Of a DNA stretch of 64,000 nucleotides, positions 1 through 13,460 are shown one piece after another. Where the stretch lies: NCBI GenBank assembly GCA_964058845.1, contig CAXKVR010000120.1, positions 1 through 64,000 on the forward strand, given 5' to 3'. Within the stretch, counting starts at the first letter, position 1. The number at the start of each line of letters is the position of its first letter. The notes under the pieces are model-generated. The model worked only from the letters and a program-made list of their open reading frames with translations. It was not told the DNA's origin and made no database searches. The stretch is from Carex sylvatica (Eukaryota > Streptophyta > Magnoliopsida > Poales > Cyperaceae). The translations under genes were made by a program, and so were the position numbers.

Positions 1-550
1 AATAGGGTTGTAAATGCCCTATTATCTTGCCATCTTATGTCACTCCTAGAGTGCTCACCTTCAATTGGAGTGATGTTTTAGGCTTGTAAATGCCCTATGA
101 TCATGCCATCTTGTGACATTACTAGAGTGCTCCAAACACCTTCAATTGGAGTGTTGTTTTAGGGTTGTAAATATCCTATTATCTTGTCATAAAGTGACAC
201 TACTAGAGTGGTCCAAACACCATCAATTGAAGTGTTGTATTAGGGTTGTACTTGCCATATTGCCTTGCTATGTAGAGTCACATCTAGAGTGCTCCAAACA
301 CCTTCAATTGGAGTGTTGTAAATGTCCTATTGTCTTGCCATCTGGAGACACTACTACAGTGCTCCAAGCACTTTCAATTTGAGAGTTTTATTAGGGTTGT
401 AAATGCCCTATTATCTTGCCATATGGAGTCAGTACTAGAATGCTCGAAACACCTTCAATTGGAGTGTTGTAAATACCCTATTGTCTTGCCATCTGGAGTC
501 ACTACTAGAGTGCTCCAAACACCTTCAATTGGAGTGTTGCTTTAGGGTTG
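1..550. repeat. Satellite block A, first copy (~20-monomer duplication)
   Basis: This stretch is repeated at about 1539-2168. From 146 to 545 the spacing is 1619 bp (20 monomers). Near 55-62 the spacing is 1538 bp (19 monomers), so one monomer was gained or lost between the two points. Shared rare variants include the CATAAAGTGACAC monomer near 187 (copy near 1806) and the GCCTTGCTATG monomer near 260. Similarity ends near 550. Confidence 0.85.
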
Positions 551-1538
551 TAAATTCCCTATTATCTTGCCATCTGGAGACACTACTAGAATGCGCCAAG
601 CACCTTCAATTGGAGAGTTTTATTAGGGTGATAAATGCTCTATTATCTTGCCATCTGGAGACATTAGTAGAGTGTTATTCCCTATTAACTTGCTACACAT
701 AGTAACTACTAGAGTGGTCCAAACACAATTAATTGGAGTGTTATTTTAGGGTTGTAAATGCTATTTTATCTTGCCATATATTACTAGAGGGATCCAAACA
801 CCTTCAATTGGAGTATTGTTTTAGGATTTTAAATAACCTATTATCTTGCCATCTGGAGACACTACTAGAGTCCTCCACACACCATCCATTTGAGTATTGT
901 ATTAGGGTTGTAATTGCCCTATTGTCTTGCTATATAGAGTCACATCTAGACTGCTCCAAACTCCTTCCATTGGAATGTTGTTTTAGCATTGTAAATACCC
1001 TATTATCTTGCTATATAGAGTCCCAGCTATAGCGCTCCAAACATATCAATTAGAGTGTTGTTTTAGTGTTGTAAATGCCCTATTATCTTGTCATCTGGAG
1101 ACATTACTAGAGTGCACCAAACACCTTCAATTGGAGTGTGGTTTTAGGGTTGTAAATGTCGTATTATCTTGCTATATAGAGTCAGAGTGCTCGAAACCTT
1201 TTCAATTGGAGTGTTGTTTTAGTGTTGTAAATGGCCTATTATCTTGCCATATGGAGACATTACTAGAGTGCTCCAAACACCTTTAATTGGAGTTTTGTAT
1301 TAGGTTTGTAAATACCCTATTATCATGCTAATAGAGTCACTACTAGAGTGCTCCAAACACCATTAATTGGAGTGTTGCTTTAGAGTTGTAAATGCCCTAT
1401 AACCTTGCCATCTGGAGACATTAGTAGAGTGCTCCAAACACCTACATTTGGAGTGTTTTATTAGGGTTGTAAAGGCCCTATTATCTTGCCATAGGGAAAC
1501 GATTAGAGTACTCCAAACACCTTCAATTGGAGTGTTGT

Positions 1539-2168
1539 AATAGCGTTGTAAATGCCCTATTATCTTGCCATCTTGAGACACTCCTAGAGTGGTCACCTTC
1601 AATTGGAGTGATGTTTTAGGGTTGTAAATGCCCAATGATCTTGCCATCTTGAGACATTACTAGAGTGCTTCAAACCCCTTCAATCGGAGTGTTGTATTTG
1701 GGTTGTAAATGCCCTATTATCTTGTTATACAGAGTAACTACTGGAGTGCTCCAAACACCTTCAATTGGAGTGTTGTTTTAGGGTTGTAAATATCCTATTA
1801 TCTTGTCATAAAGTGACACTACTAGAGTGGTCCAAACACCATCAATTGAAGTGTTGTATTAGGGTTGTACTTGCCATATTGCCTTGCTATGCAGAGTCAC
1901 ATCTAGAGTGCTCCAAACTCCTTCCCTTGGAGTGTTGTAAATGCCCTATTGTCTTGCCATCTGGAGACACTACTAGAGTTCTCCAAGCACTTTCAATTTG
2001 AGAGTTTTATTAGGGTTGTAAATGCCCTATTATCTTGCCATATGGAGTCAGTACTAAAATGCTCGAAACACCTTCAATTGGAGTGTTGTAAATACCCTAT
2101 TGTCTTGCCATCTGGAGTCACTACTAGAGTGCTCCAAACACCTTCAATTGGAGTGTTGCTTTAGGGTT
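1539..2168. repeat. Satellite block A, second copy
   Basis: Second copy of the block at 1-550, carrying the same rare monomer variants in the same order with scattered substitutions. It contains one extra monomer relative to the first copy, near 1670-1750. After about 2168 the two regions diverge. Confidence 0.85.
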
Positions 2169-4811
2169 GTAAATGCCTTATTATCTCGCTCTATATTGTT
2201 ACTACTGGAGTGCTCCATACACCATCAATTGGAGTGTTATATTAGGGTTGTAAATGCCCTATTATCTTGCCCTAAGGAGACACGATCAGAGTACTCCAAA
2301 CACCTTCAGTTGGAGTGTTGTATTATGGTTGTAAATGCCCTATTATCTTGCCATCTGGAGTCACTACTAGAGTGCTCCAACCACTTTCATTTGGGGTGTT
2401 GTGTTAGTGTTGTAAAGGCATATTATATTGTCATATGGAAACACTCCTAGAGTGCTCCAAACAACTTCAAATTGATTGTTGTTTTGCAGTTGTAAATGTC
2501 CTGTTATCTTGTCATTTCGAGACACTACTAGAATGCTCCAAACATCTTCAATTGGAGTGTTGATGGTGGTAAATGCCCTATTATTTTGTGATATGTACAC
2601 ACTAATAGAGTGCTCCAATCGCCATCAATTGGAGAGTTTCATTAGGGTTGTAAATGCCCTATTATCTTGCCATCTGCAGTCACTACTAGAATGCTCGAAA
2701 CACCTTCAATTTGAGTGTTGTATTAGGTTGTAAAAACCCTATTTTCTTGCAATCTACAGACACTACTAGAGTGCTCCGAACCCCTTGAATTTGAGTGTTG
2801 TATTAGGGTTATAAATGCCCTATTATCTTGTAATATGGAGACACTACTAGATAGCACCAAACACCTTCAAATGGAGTGTTGTTTTACGATTGTAAATGCC
2901 CTATTATATTGCCATATGGAGACACTACTAGAGGCTCCAAACACCTTCAATTGGAGTATTTTATTAGGGTTGTAAACGACCTATTATTGTGCGCAATGGA
3001 GAAATGATTAGAGTGCTCGAAACACCTTCAATTGAAGTGTTGTATTAAAGTTGTAAATGCCCTATTATCTTGCCATCTGGAGTGTCCAGAAACTTTCAAT
3101 TTGTGTGTTGTGCTTTGGTTGTAAATGCCTTATGATCTTGCCATCTAAAGACATTATTAGAGTTCTCAAAATCCTTTCAATTTGAGTGTAGTTTTAGGGT
3201 TGTAAATGCCCTATTATCTTGCCATATGGAGACACTACTAGAGGCTCCAAACACCTTCAATTGGAGTATTTTATTAGGGTTGTAAATGACCTATTATTTT
3301 GCCCAATGGAGACATGATTAGAGTGCTCGAAACACCTTCAATTGAAGTGTTGTATTAGAGTTGTAAATGCCCTATTATCTTGCCATCTCGAGTCACTACT
3401 AGAGTGTCTAGACACATTCAATTGGTGTGTTGTATTAGGGTTGTAAATTCCCTATGATTTTGCCATCTAGAGACATTACTAGAGTTCTCCAAATCATTTC
3501 AATTGAAGTGTTTTATTAGGGTGGTAAATGCCCTATTATTTTGTCATCTGTAAACACTACTAGGGTACTCCAATCATCTTCAATTGGAGAGTTATAATAG
3601 GGTTGTAAACGCCCAATTGTCTTGCCATCTTCAGTCACTACAAGAATGCTCGAAACACCTTCAATTGGAGTGTTGTATTAGGGTTGTAAAAGCCCTATTT
3701 TCTTGCCATCTAGAGACACTACTAGAGTGCTCCGAACCCCTTGAATTTGAATGTTGTATTAGAGTCATAAATGCCCTATTATCTTGTAATATGGAGACAC
3801 TACTAGAGAGCACCAAACACCTTCAATTGGAGTGTTGTTTTACGTTTGTAAATGCCCTATTATCTTGCCATATGGAGACACTACTATAGACTCCAAACAC
3901 CTTGAACTGGAGTAATTTATTAGGGTTGTAAATGACCTATTATTTTGCCCAATGGAGAAACGATTAGAGTGATTGAAACACCTTCAATTGAAGTGTTGTA
4001 TTTGAATTGTAAATGCCCTATTTTCTTGCCATCTGGAGTCACTACTAGAGTGTGCAGACACTTTCAATTGGTGTGTTGTGTTTGGGTTGTAAATGCCCTA
4101 TGATCTTGCCATCTAGAGACATTACTAGAGTTCTCCAAATCCTTTAAATTGGAGTGTTGTTTTAGGGTTGTAAATACCCTATTTTCTTTTTATATGGAGA
4201 CACTACTAGAGGCTCCAAACACCTTCAATTGGGGTATTTTATTAGGGTTGTAAATTACCTATTATTTTGCACAATGGAGACACGATTAGAGTGCTCAAAA
4301 CACCTTCAATTGAAGTGTTGTATTAGAGTTGTAAATGCCTTATTATCTTGCCATCTGGAGTCACTACTAGAGTGTCTAGACACATTCAATTGGTGTGTTG
4401 TGTTTGGGTTGTAAATGCCCTATGATCTTGTCATCTAGAGACATTACTAGAGTTCTCAAAATCCTTTCAATTGGAGTGTAGTTTTAGGGTTATAAATGCC
4501 CTGTTATCTTGCCATATGGAGACACTATTAGAGGCTCCAAATACCTTCAATTGGAGTATTTTATTTGGGTTGTAAATGACCTATTATTTTGCCCAATGGA
4601 GACATGATTAGAGTGCTCGAAACACCATCAATTGAAGTGTTGTATTAGAGTTGTAAATGCCCTATTATCTTGCCATCTGGAGTCACTACTAGAGTGTCTA
4701 GACACATTCAATTGGTGTGTTGTGTTAGTGTTGTAAATTCCCTATGATCTTGCCATCTAGAGACATTACTAGAGTTCTCCAAATCATTTCAATTGGAGTG
4801 TTTTATTAGGG

Positions 4812-6100
4812 TGGTAAATACCCTATTATTTTGTCATTTGTAAACACTACTAGGGTACTCCAATCACCTTCAATTGGAGAGTTTTATTAGGGTTGTAAAT
4901 GCCCTATTATCTTGCCATCTTCAGTCACTACCAGAATGCTCGAAACACCTTCAATTGGAGTGTTGTATTAGGTTGTAAAAGCCCTATTTTCTTGCCATCT
5001 AGAGACACTACTAGAGTGCTCCGAACCCCTTGAATTTGAGTGTTGTATTAGGATTGTAAATGCCCTATTATCTTGTAATATGGAGACACTATTAGAGAGC
5101 ACCAAATACCTTCAATTGGAGTGTTGTTTTACAGTTGTAAATGCCCTATTATCTTGCCATATGGAGACATTACTAGAGGCTCCAAACACCTTCAACTGGA
5201 GTATTTTATTAGGGTTGTAAATGACCTATTATTTTGCCCAATGGAGAAACGATTAGAGTGATTGAAACACCTTCAATTGAAGTGTTGTATTAGAGTTGTA
5301 AATGTCCTATTATCTTGCCATCTGGAGTCACTACTAGAGTGTCCAGACACTTTCAATTGGTGTGTTGTGTTTGGGTTGTAAATGCCCTATGATCTTGCCA
5401 TCTAGAAACATTACTAGAGTTCTCCAAATCCTTTCAATTGAAGTGTTGTTTTAGGGTTGCAAATATCCTATTTTCTTGCCATATGGAGACACTACTAGAG
5501 GATCCAAACACCTTCAATTGCTGTATTTTATTAGGGTTGTAAATTACCTATTATTTTGCCCAATGGAGACACGATTAGAGTGCTCGAAACACCTTCAATT
5601 GAAGTGTTGTATTAGAGTTGTAAATGCCCTATTATCTTGCCATCTGGAGTCACTACTAGAGTGTCTAGACACATTCAATTGGTGTGTTGTGCTTTGGTTG
5701 TAAATGCCCTATGATCTTGCCATCTAGAGACATTATTAGAGTTCTCAAAATCCTTTCAACTGGAGTGTAGTTTTAGGGTTGTAAATGCCCTATTATCTTG
5801 CCATATGGAGACGGTACTAGAGGCTCCAAACACCTTCAATTGGAGTATTTTATTAGGGTTGTAAATGACCTATTATTTTGCCCAATGGAGACATGATTAA
5901 AGTGCTCGAAACACCATCAATTGAAGTGTTGTATTAGAGTTGTGAATGCCCTATTATCTTGCCATCTGGAGTCACTACTAGAGTGTCTAGACACATTCAA
6001 TTGGTGTGTTGTGTTAGTGTTGTAAATTCCCTATGATCTTGCCATCTAGAGACATTACTAGAGTTCTCCAAATCATTTCAATTGGAGTGTTTTATTAGGG
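4812..6100. repeat. Higher-order satellite unit U1 (1289 bp, 16 monomers)
   Basis: Starts at the marker TGGTAAATACCCTATTATTT (4812), which recurs at 6101, 7712 and 9001, with a diverged form near 3523. Spacings are 1289, 1611 and 1289 bp, or 16, 20 and 16 monomers. The first ~770 bp match 6101-6869 on the lines compared. The last ~520 bp resemble 4291-4811 with a few differences, so U1 is one turn of a 16-mer higher-order repeat. Confidence 0.85.
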
Positions 6101-7711
6101 TGGTAAATACCCTATTATTTTGTCATTTGTAAACACTACTAGGGTACTCCAATCACCTTCAATTGGAGAGTTTTATTAGGGTTGTAAATGCCCTATTATC
6201 TTGCCATCTTCAGTCACTACCAGAATGCTCGAAACACCTTCAATTGGAGTGTTGTATTAGGTTGTAAAAGCCCTATTTTCTTGCCATCTAGAGACACTAC
6301 TAGAGTGCTCCGAACCCCTTGAATTTGAGTGTTGTATTAGGATTGTAAATGCCCTATTATCTTGTAATATGGAGACACTATTAGAGAGCACCAAATACCT
6401 TCAATTGGAGTGTTGTTTTACAGTTGTAAATGCCCTATTATCTTGCCATATGGAGACATTACTAGAGGCTCCAAACACCTTCAACTGGAGTATTTTATTA
6501 GGGTTGTAAATGACCTATTATTTTGCCCAATGGAGAAACGATTAGAGTGATTGAAACACCTTCAATTGAAGTGTTGTATTAGAGTTGTAAATGTCCTATT
6601 ATCTTGCCATCTGGAGTCACTACTAGAGTGTCCAGACACTTTCAATTGGTGTGTTGTGTTTGGGTTGTAAATGCCCTATGATCTTGCCATCTAGAAACAT
6701 TACTAGAGTTCTCCAAATCCTTTCAATTGAAGTGTTGTTTTAGGGTTGCAAATATCCTATTTTCTTGCCATATGGAGACACTACTAGAGGATCCAAACAC
6801 CTTCAATTGCTGTATTTTATTAGGGTTGTAAATTACCTATTATTTTGCCCAATGGAGACACGATTAGAGTGATTGAAACACCTTCAATTGAAGTGTTGTA
6901 TTTGAATTGTAAATGCCCTATTTTCTTGCCATCTGGAGTCACTACTAGAGTGTGCAGACACTTTCAATTGGTGTGTTGTGTTTGGGTTGTAAATGCCCTA
7001 TGATCTTGCCATCTAGAGACATTACTAGAGTTCTCCAAATCCTTTAAATTGGAGTGTTGTTTTAGGGTTGTAAATACCCTATTTTCTTTTTATATGGAGA
7101 CACTACTAGAGGCTCCAAACACCTTCAATTGGGGTATTTTATTAGGGTTGTAAATTACCTATTATTTTGCACAATGGAGACACGATTAGAGTGCTCAAAA
7201 CACCTTCAATTGAAGTGTTGTATTAGAGTTGTAAATGCCTTATTATCTTGCCATCTGGAGTCACTACTAGAGTGTCTAGACACATTCAATTGGTGTGTTG
7301 TGTTTGGGTTGTAAATGCCCTATGATCTTGTCATCTAGAGACATTACTAGAGTTCTCAAAATCCTTTCAATTGGAGTGTAGTTTTAGGGTTATAAATGCC
7401 CTGTTATCTTGCCATATGGAGACACTATTAGAGGCTCCAAATACCTTCAATTGGAGTATTTTATTTGGGTTGTAAATGACCTATTATTTTGCCCAATGGA
7501 GACATGATTAGAGTGCTCGAAACACCATCAATTGAAGTGTTGTATTAGAGTTGTAAATGCCCTATTATCTTGCCATCTGGAGTCACTACTAGAGTGTCTA
7601 GACACATTCAATTGGTGTGTTGTGTTAGTGTTGTAAATTCCCTATGATCTTGCCATCTAGAGACATTACTAGAGTTCTCCAAATCATTTCAATTGGAGTG
7701 TTTTATTAGGG
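6101..7711. repeat. Higher-order satellite unit U2 (1611 bp, 20 monomers)
   Basis: Longer variant of the higher-order unit. It matches U1 for about 770 bp, then at about 6860 switches to the sequence found at 3960-4811. The switch is where the 2900-bp tandem duplication (3960-6126 against 6860-9026) begins, so U2 is a junction unit made by unequal exchange. Confidence 0.82.
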
Positions 7712-9000
7712 TGGTAAATACCCTATTATTTTGTCATTTGTAAACACTACTAGGGTACTCCAATCACCTTCAATTGGAGAGTTTTATTAGGGTTGTAAAT
7801 GCCCTATTATCTTGCCATCTTCAGTCACTACCAGAATGCTCGAAACACCTTCAATTGGAGTGTTGTATTAGGTTGTAAAAGCCCTATTTTCTTGCCATCT
7901 AGAGACACTACTAGAGTGCTCCGAACCCCTTGAATTTGAGTGTTGTATTAGGATTGTAAATGCCCTATTATCTTGTAATATGGAGACACTATTAGAGAGC
8001 ACCAAATACCTTCAATTGGAGTGTTGTTTTACAGTTGTAAATGCCCTATTATCTTGCCATATGGAGACATTACTAGAGGCTCCAAACACCTTCAACTGGA
8101 GTATTTTATTAGGGTTGTAAATGACCTATTATTTTGCCCAATGGAGAAACGATTAGAGTGATTGAAACACCTTCAATTGAAGTGTTGTATTAGAGTTGTA
8201 AATGTCCTATTATCTTGCCATCTGGAGTCACTACTAGAGTGTCCAGACACTTTCAATTGGTGTGTTGTGTTTGGGTTGTAAATGCCCTATGATCTTGCCA
8301 TCTAGAAACATTACTAGAGTTCTCCAAATCCTTTCAATTGAAGTGTTGTTTTAGGGTTGCAAATATCCTATTTTCTTGCCATATGGAGACACTACTAGAG
8401 GATCCAAACACCTTCAATTGCTGTATTTTATTAGGGTTGTAAATTACCTATTATTTTGCCCAATGGAGACACGATTAGAGTGCTCGAAACACCTTCAATT
8501 GAAGTGTTGTATTAGAGTTGTAAATGCCCTATTATCTTGCCATCTGGAGTCACTACTAGAGTGTCTAGACACATTCAATTGGTGTGTTGTGCTTTGGTTG
8601 TAAATGCCCTATGATCTTGCCATCTAGAGACATTATTAGAGTTCTCAAAATCCTTTCAACTGGAGTGTAGTTTTAGGGTTGTAAATGCCCTATTATCTTG
8701 CCATATGGAGACGGTACTAGAGGCTCCAAACACCTTCAATTGGAGTATTTTATTAGGGTTGTAAATGACCTATTATTTTGCCCAATGGAGACATGATTAA
8801 AGTGCTCGAAACACCATCAATTGAAGTGTTGTATTAGAGTTGTGAATGCCCTATTATCTTGCCATCTGGAGTCACTACTAGAGTGTCTAGACACATTCAA
8901 TTGGTGTGTTGTGTTAGTGTTGTAAATTCCCTATGATCTTGCCATCTAGAGACATTACTAGAGTTCTCCAAATCATTTCAATTGGAGTGTTTTATTAGGG
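7712..9000. repeat. Higher-order satellite unit U3 (1289 bp, 16 monomers)
   Basis: Counterpart of U1 exactly 2900 bp downstream. All lines I compared between 3960-6126 and 6860-9026 were identical; the first difference I found is at 6127/9027 (T against C). After that, substitutions and indels appear, for example an extra G near 9160. The near identity over about 2.17 kb implies a recent duplication, or collapse-free copying by the assembler. Confidence 0.85.
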
Positions 9001-9869
9001 TGGTAAATACCCTATTATTTTGTCATCTGTAAACACTACTAGGGTACTCCAATCACCTTCAATTGGAGAGTTTTATTAGGGTTGTAAATGCCCTATTATC
9101 TTGCCACCTTCAGTCACTACCAGAATGCCCGAAACACCTTCAATTGGAGTGTTGTATTAGGGTTGTAAAAGCCTTATTTTCTTGCCATCTAGATACATTA
9201 CTAGAGTGCTCCGAACCCCTTAAATTTGAGTGTTGTATTAGGATTGTAAATGCCCTATTATCTTGTAATATGGAGACACTATTAGAGAGCACCAAACACC
9301 TTCAATTGGAGTGTTGTTTTAGGGTTATAAATGCCCTATTATCTTGTCATATGGAGACATTACTAGAGGCTCCAAACACCTTCAATTGGAGTAATTTATT
9401 CGGGTTGTAAATGACCTATTATTTTGCCCGATGGAGACACGATTAGAGTGCTCGAAACACCTTCAATTGAAGTGTTGTATTAGAGTTTTAAATGCCCTAT
9501 TATCTTGTAATCTGGAGTCACTACTAGAGTGTCCAGACACTTTCAATTGGTGTCTTGCGTTAGGGTTGTAAATGCCCTATGATCTTTCCATCTAGAGACA
9601 TTACTATAGTTCTCCAAATCCTTTCAATTGTAGTGTTGTATTAGGGTTGTAAATTCCCTATTATCTTGTAATTGGAGACAGTTATAGAGTCCTCCAAACA
9701 CCTTCAATTTGAGTGTTGTATTAGGGTTGTAAATGCCCTATTATCTTGCCCTAGGGAGACAGGATTAGAGTACTCCAAACACCTTCAATTAGAGTGTTGT
9801 ATTAGGGTTGTAAATTCCCTATGATCTTGCAATCTTGAGACACTCCTAGAGTGGTCACCTTCAATTGGA

Positions 9870-10861
9870 GTATTGTATTAGGGTTGTAAATACCCTATTT
9901 TCTTGCTATACAGTAACTACTAGAGTGCTCCAAACATAATTATTTGGTGTGATGTTTTAGGGTTGTAAATGTCCTTTTATGTTTCCATACGGAGACATTA
10001 TTAGTTTGCTCCAAACACCTTCAATTGGAGTATTGTTTTAGGGTTGTAAATGTCATATTATCTTGCCATCTAGAGACACTAATATAGTTCTCCAAACACC
10101 ATCAATTGGAGTTTTGTATTATGGTTTTAAATGCCATATTATCTTGCTATATAGAGTCATTTCAAGGGTGCTCCAAACAGTTTCCATTGGAGGTTTTGGC
10201 ATTGTAAATGCCCTATTATCTTGATATATGGAGACATGATTAGAGTTCTCCAAAGACCTTCAATTAGAGTGTTGTTTTAAGGGTTGTAAATGCCCTATTA
10301 TCTTGTAATTGGAGACAGTTATAGAGTCCTCCAAACACCAGCAATTGGAGTGTTGTATTAGGGTTGTAAATACCTTATTATCATGCCATCTGGAGACACT
10401 ACTATAGTGCTTCAAACCCCTTCAATTGCAGTATTGTTTTTGGGTTGTAAATACCCTATTTTCTTGCTATACAGTAACTACTAGAGTGCTCCAAACATAA
10501 TTATTTGGTGTGTTGTTTTAGGGTTGTAAATGTCCTTTGATGTTTCCATACGGAGACATTATTAGTTTGCTCCAAACACCTTCAATTGGAGTATTGTTTT
10601 AGGGTTGTAAATGTCATATTATCTTGCCATCTAGAGACACTAATAGAGTGCTCCAAACACCATCAATTAGAGTTTTGTATTATGGTTTTAAATGCCATAT
10701 TATCTTGCTATATAGAGTCATTTCAAGGGTGCTCCAAACAGTTTCCATTGGAGGTTTTGGCATTGTAAATGCCCTATTATCTTGATATATGGAGACACGA
10801 TTAGAGTTCTCCAAAGACCTTCAATTAGAGTGTTGTTTTAAGGGTTGTAAATGCCCTATTA
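9870..10861. repeat. Local 561-bp tandem duplication in the satellite (7 monomers)
   Basis: 9870-10300 is repeated at 10431-10861 with a 561-bp offset, slightly under seven monomers. Both copies share the rare ACAGTAACTACTAGAGTGCT monomer, the CCATACGGAGACATTATTAG monomer and the TTTCAAGGGTGCTCC monomer. A diverged third version lies near 14040-14450. Confidence 0.8.
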
Positions 10862-13460
10862 TCTTGCCATTTGAAGATATTACTGTAGTTCTCCAGACAC
10901 CTTCAATTGGAGTGTTGTATTATTGTTGTAAATGCCCTATTATCTTGTCATATGGAGACACTACTAGAGTGCTTCAAACTCCTTCAATTGGAGTGTTGTA
11001 TTACGATTGTAAATGCCCTATTATCTTGCTATATATAGTCACTACTAGAGTGCTCCAAACACCATCAATTGGAGTGTTGTTTTAGTGTTATAAATACCCT
11101 TTTACCTTGCCATTTGGAGACATTACCAGAGTGCACCAAACACCTTCAATTGTAGTGTTGTTTCAGGGTTGTAAATGCCCTATTATCTTGCAATATAGAG
11201 TCACTACTAGAGTGCTCCAAACACCTTCTATTGGAGTGTTATTTCAGTATTGTAAATGACATATTATCTTGCCATCTGGAGTCACTAGAGTGCTCCAAAC
11301 ATCTACAATTGGAGTGTTTTGTTAGGGTTGTAAATGCTCTATTATCTTGCCATCTGGAGACACTACTAGAGTGCTCCAAACACCTTCAATTGGAGTATTT
11401 TGTTAGGGTTGTAAATGCCCTATTATCTTGCTATATAGAGTCTTTACTAGAATGCTTCAAACTCATTCAAATTGAGTGTAGTTTTACAGTTGTAAATGCC
11501 CTATTATCTTGCCATATTGACTCACTAATAGAGTGGTCCAAACACCTTCAATTGGAGTGTTATTTTAGGGTTGTAAATGCCCTATTATCTTACCATCTGG
11601 AAATATTACTAGAGTGCATGAAACAGCTTCAATTGGAGTGTTGTATTAAGGTTGTAAATGCTCTATTATCTTGCTATATAGAGTCACTTCTAGAGTGCTC
11701 CGAGCACCTTCAATTATAGTGTTGTATTAGGATTGTAAATACCCTATTATCTTGACATCTAGATACACTACAATAGTGCTCCAAACACCTTTAATTGGAG
11801 TGTTTGATTAGGGTTGTCAATGCCATCTAATATTGCCACATGGAGATACTACTATAGTGCTCGAAACACCTTCAATTCGAGTATTGTATTAGGTTTGTAA
11901 ATGCCTTTTTTATCTTGCTATATAGAGACACAACTTGAGTGCTCCAAACACCTTCATTTGGAGTGTTGTATTAGAGTTGTAAATGCCCTATTATCTTGCC
12001 ATATGGAGACACTACTAGAGTACTCAAAACACCTTCAATTAGAGTATTGTATTAGGGTTGTAAATGCCCTTTTATCTTGCTATATATAGACACTACTAGA
12101 GTGCTCCGAGCACCTTCAATTGGAGTATTGTATTAGGATTGTAAATGCTCTATTATCTTTCCATATGGAGACACTACTAGAGTGCTCGAAACACCTTCAA
12201 TTAGAGTATTGTATTAGGTTTGTAAATAACCTTTTATCTTACTATATAGAGACACTACTTGAGTGCTCCAAACACCTTTAATTGGTGTGTTGTATTAGAG
12301 TTGTAAATTTCCTATTATCTTGCCCTATGGAGACACGATTAGAGTGCTCCATACACCTTAAATTGGAGTGTTGTATTTGGGTTGAAAATGTAATATTTTC
12401 TTGTCATCTAGATGCACTACTAGAGTACTTCAAACATCTTCAATTCGTAGGGTTGTAAAATGCCCTATTATCTTGCCATTTGGAGACACTACTATAGTGC
12501 TCCAAACACCTTCAATTGGTGTATTGTATTAGGGTTGTAAATGCCCTATTATCTTGTTATATAGAGTCACTTCTAGAGTGCTCCAAACTCCTTCAATTGT
12601 AGTGTAGTATTAGAATTGTAAATGTCATATTATCTTGCTACACAAAGTAACTATTAGATTGCTCCAAACACCTTCAATTGGAGTATTAATTTAGGATGGT
12701 AAATGCCCTATTATCTTGCCATATTGAGTCATTACTAGAGTTATCCAAACACCTTCAATTGGAGTATTTTTTTTAGGGTCTTAAATGCCCTGTTATCTTG
12801 ACATCTGGGACACTAATAGAGTGCTTCAAACACCATTAATTGGAGTGTTGTATTAGAGTTGTAAATACCCTTTTATTTTGGCATATGGAGACACTACTAG
12901 AGTGTTCAAAACATCTTCAATTAGAGTATTGTATTGTAAATACCCTTTTATCTTGTTATATAGAGACACTACTAGAGTGCTCCAAACTCCTCCAATTGGA
13001 GTGTTATATTTTGGTTGTAAATGCCCTATTATCTTGCCATCTGGAGACACTACTAGAGTGCTCCAAGTAACTTCAATTAGAGAGTTTTATTATGGTTGTA
13101 AATGCCCAATTTTCTTGCCATATGGAGACACTACTAGAGTGCTCCAAACGCCTTCGATTGTAGTGTTGTATTAGGGTTGTAAATGCCCTATTTTCTTGCT
13201 ATCTAGAGACACTACTAGAGTGCTCCCCTTAAATTTGAGTGTTGTATTAGGGTTGTAAATGCCCTATTATCTTGTAATATGGAGACACTACTAGAGAGCA
13301 CCAAACACCTTCAATTGGAGTGTTGTTTTAGGATTGTAAATGCCCTATTATCTTGTCATATAGAGACACTACTGGAGTGCTCCATACACCTTCAATTGGA
13401 GTGTTATATTAGGGTTGTAAATGCCCTATTATATTGCCATATGAAGACACTAGTAGAGGC
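10431..13460. repeat. ~3.6-kb satellite higher-order block, first copy
   Basis: This block corresponds to 14040-16349 plus 22949-23481 at an offset of about 3612-3618 bp. For example, the unusual monomers at 10789-11085 recur at 14401-14697. The copy here is uninterrupted at 12731, whereas the second copy carries the LTR insertion at the equivalent base. The block therefore predates the insertion and supplies the empty-site sequence. Confidence 0.8.
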
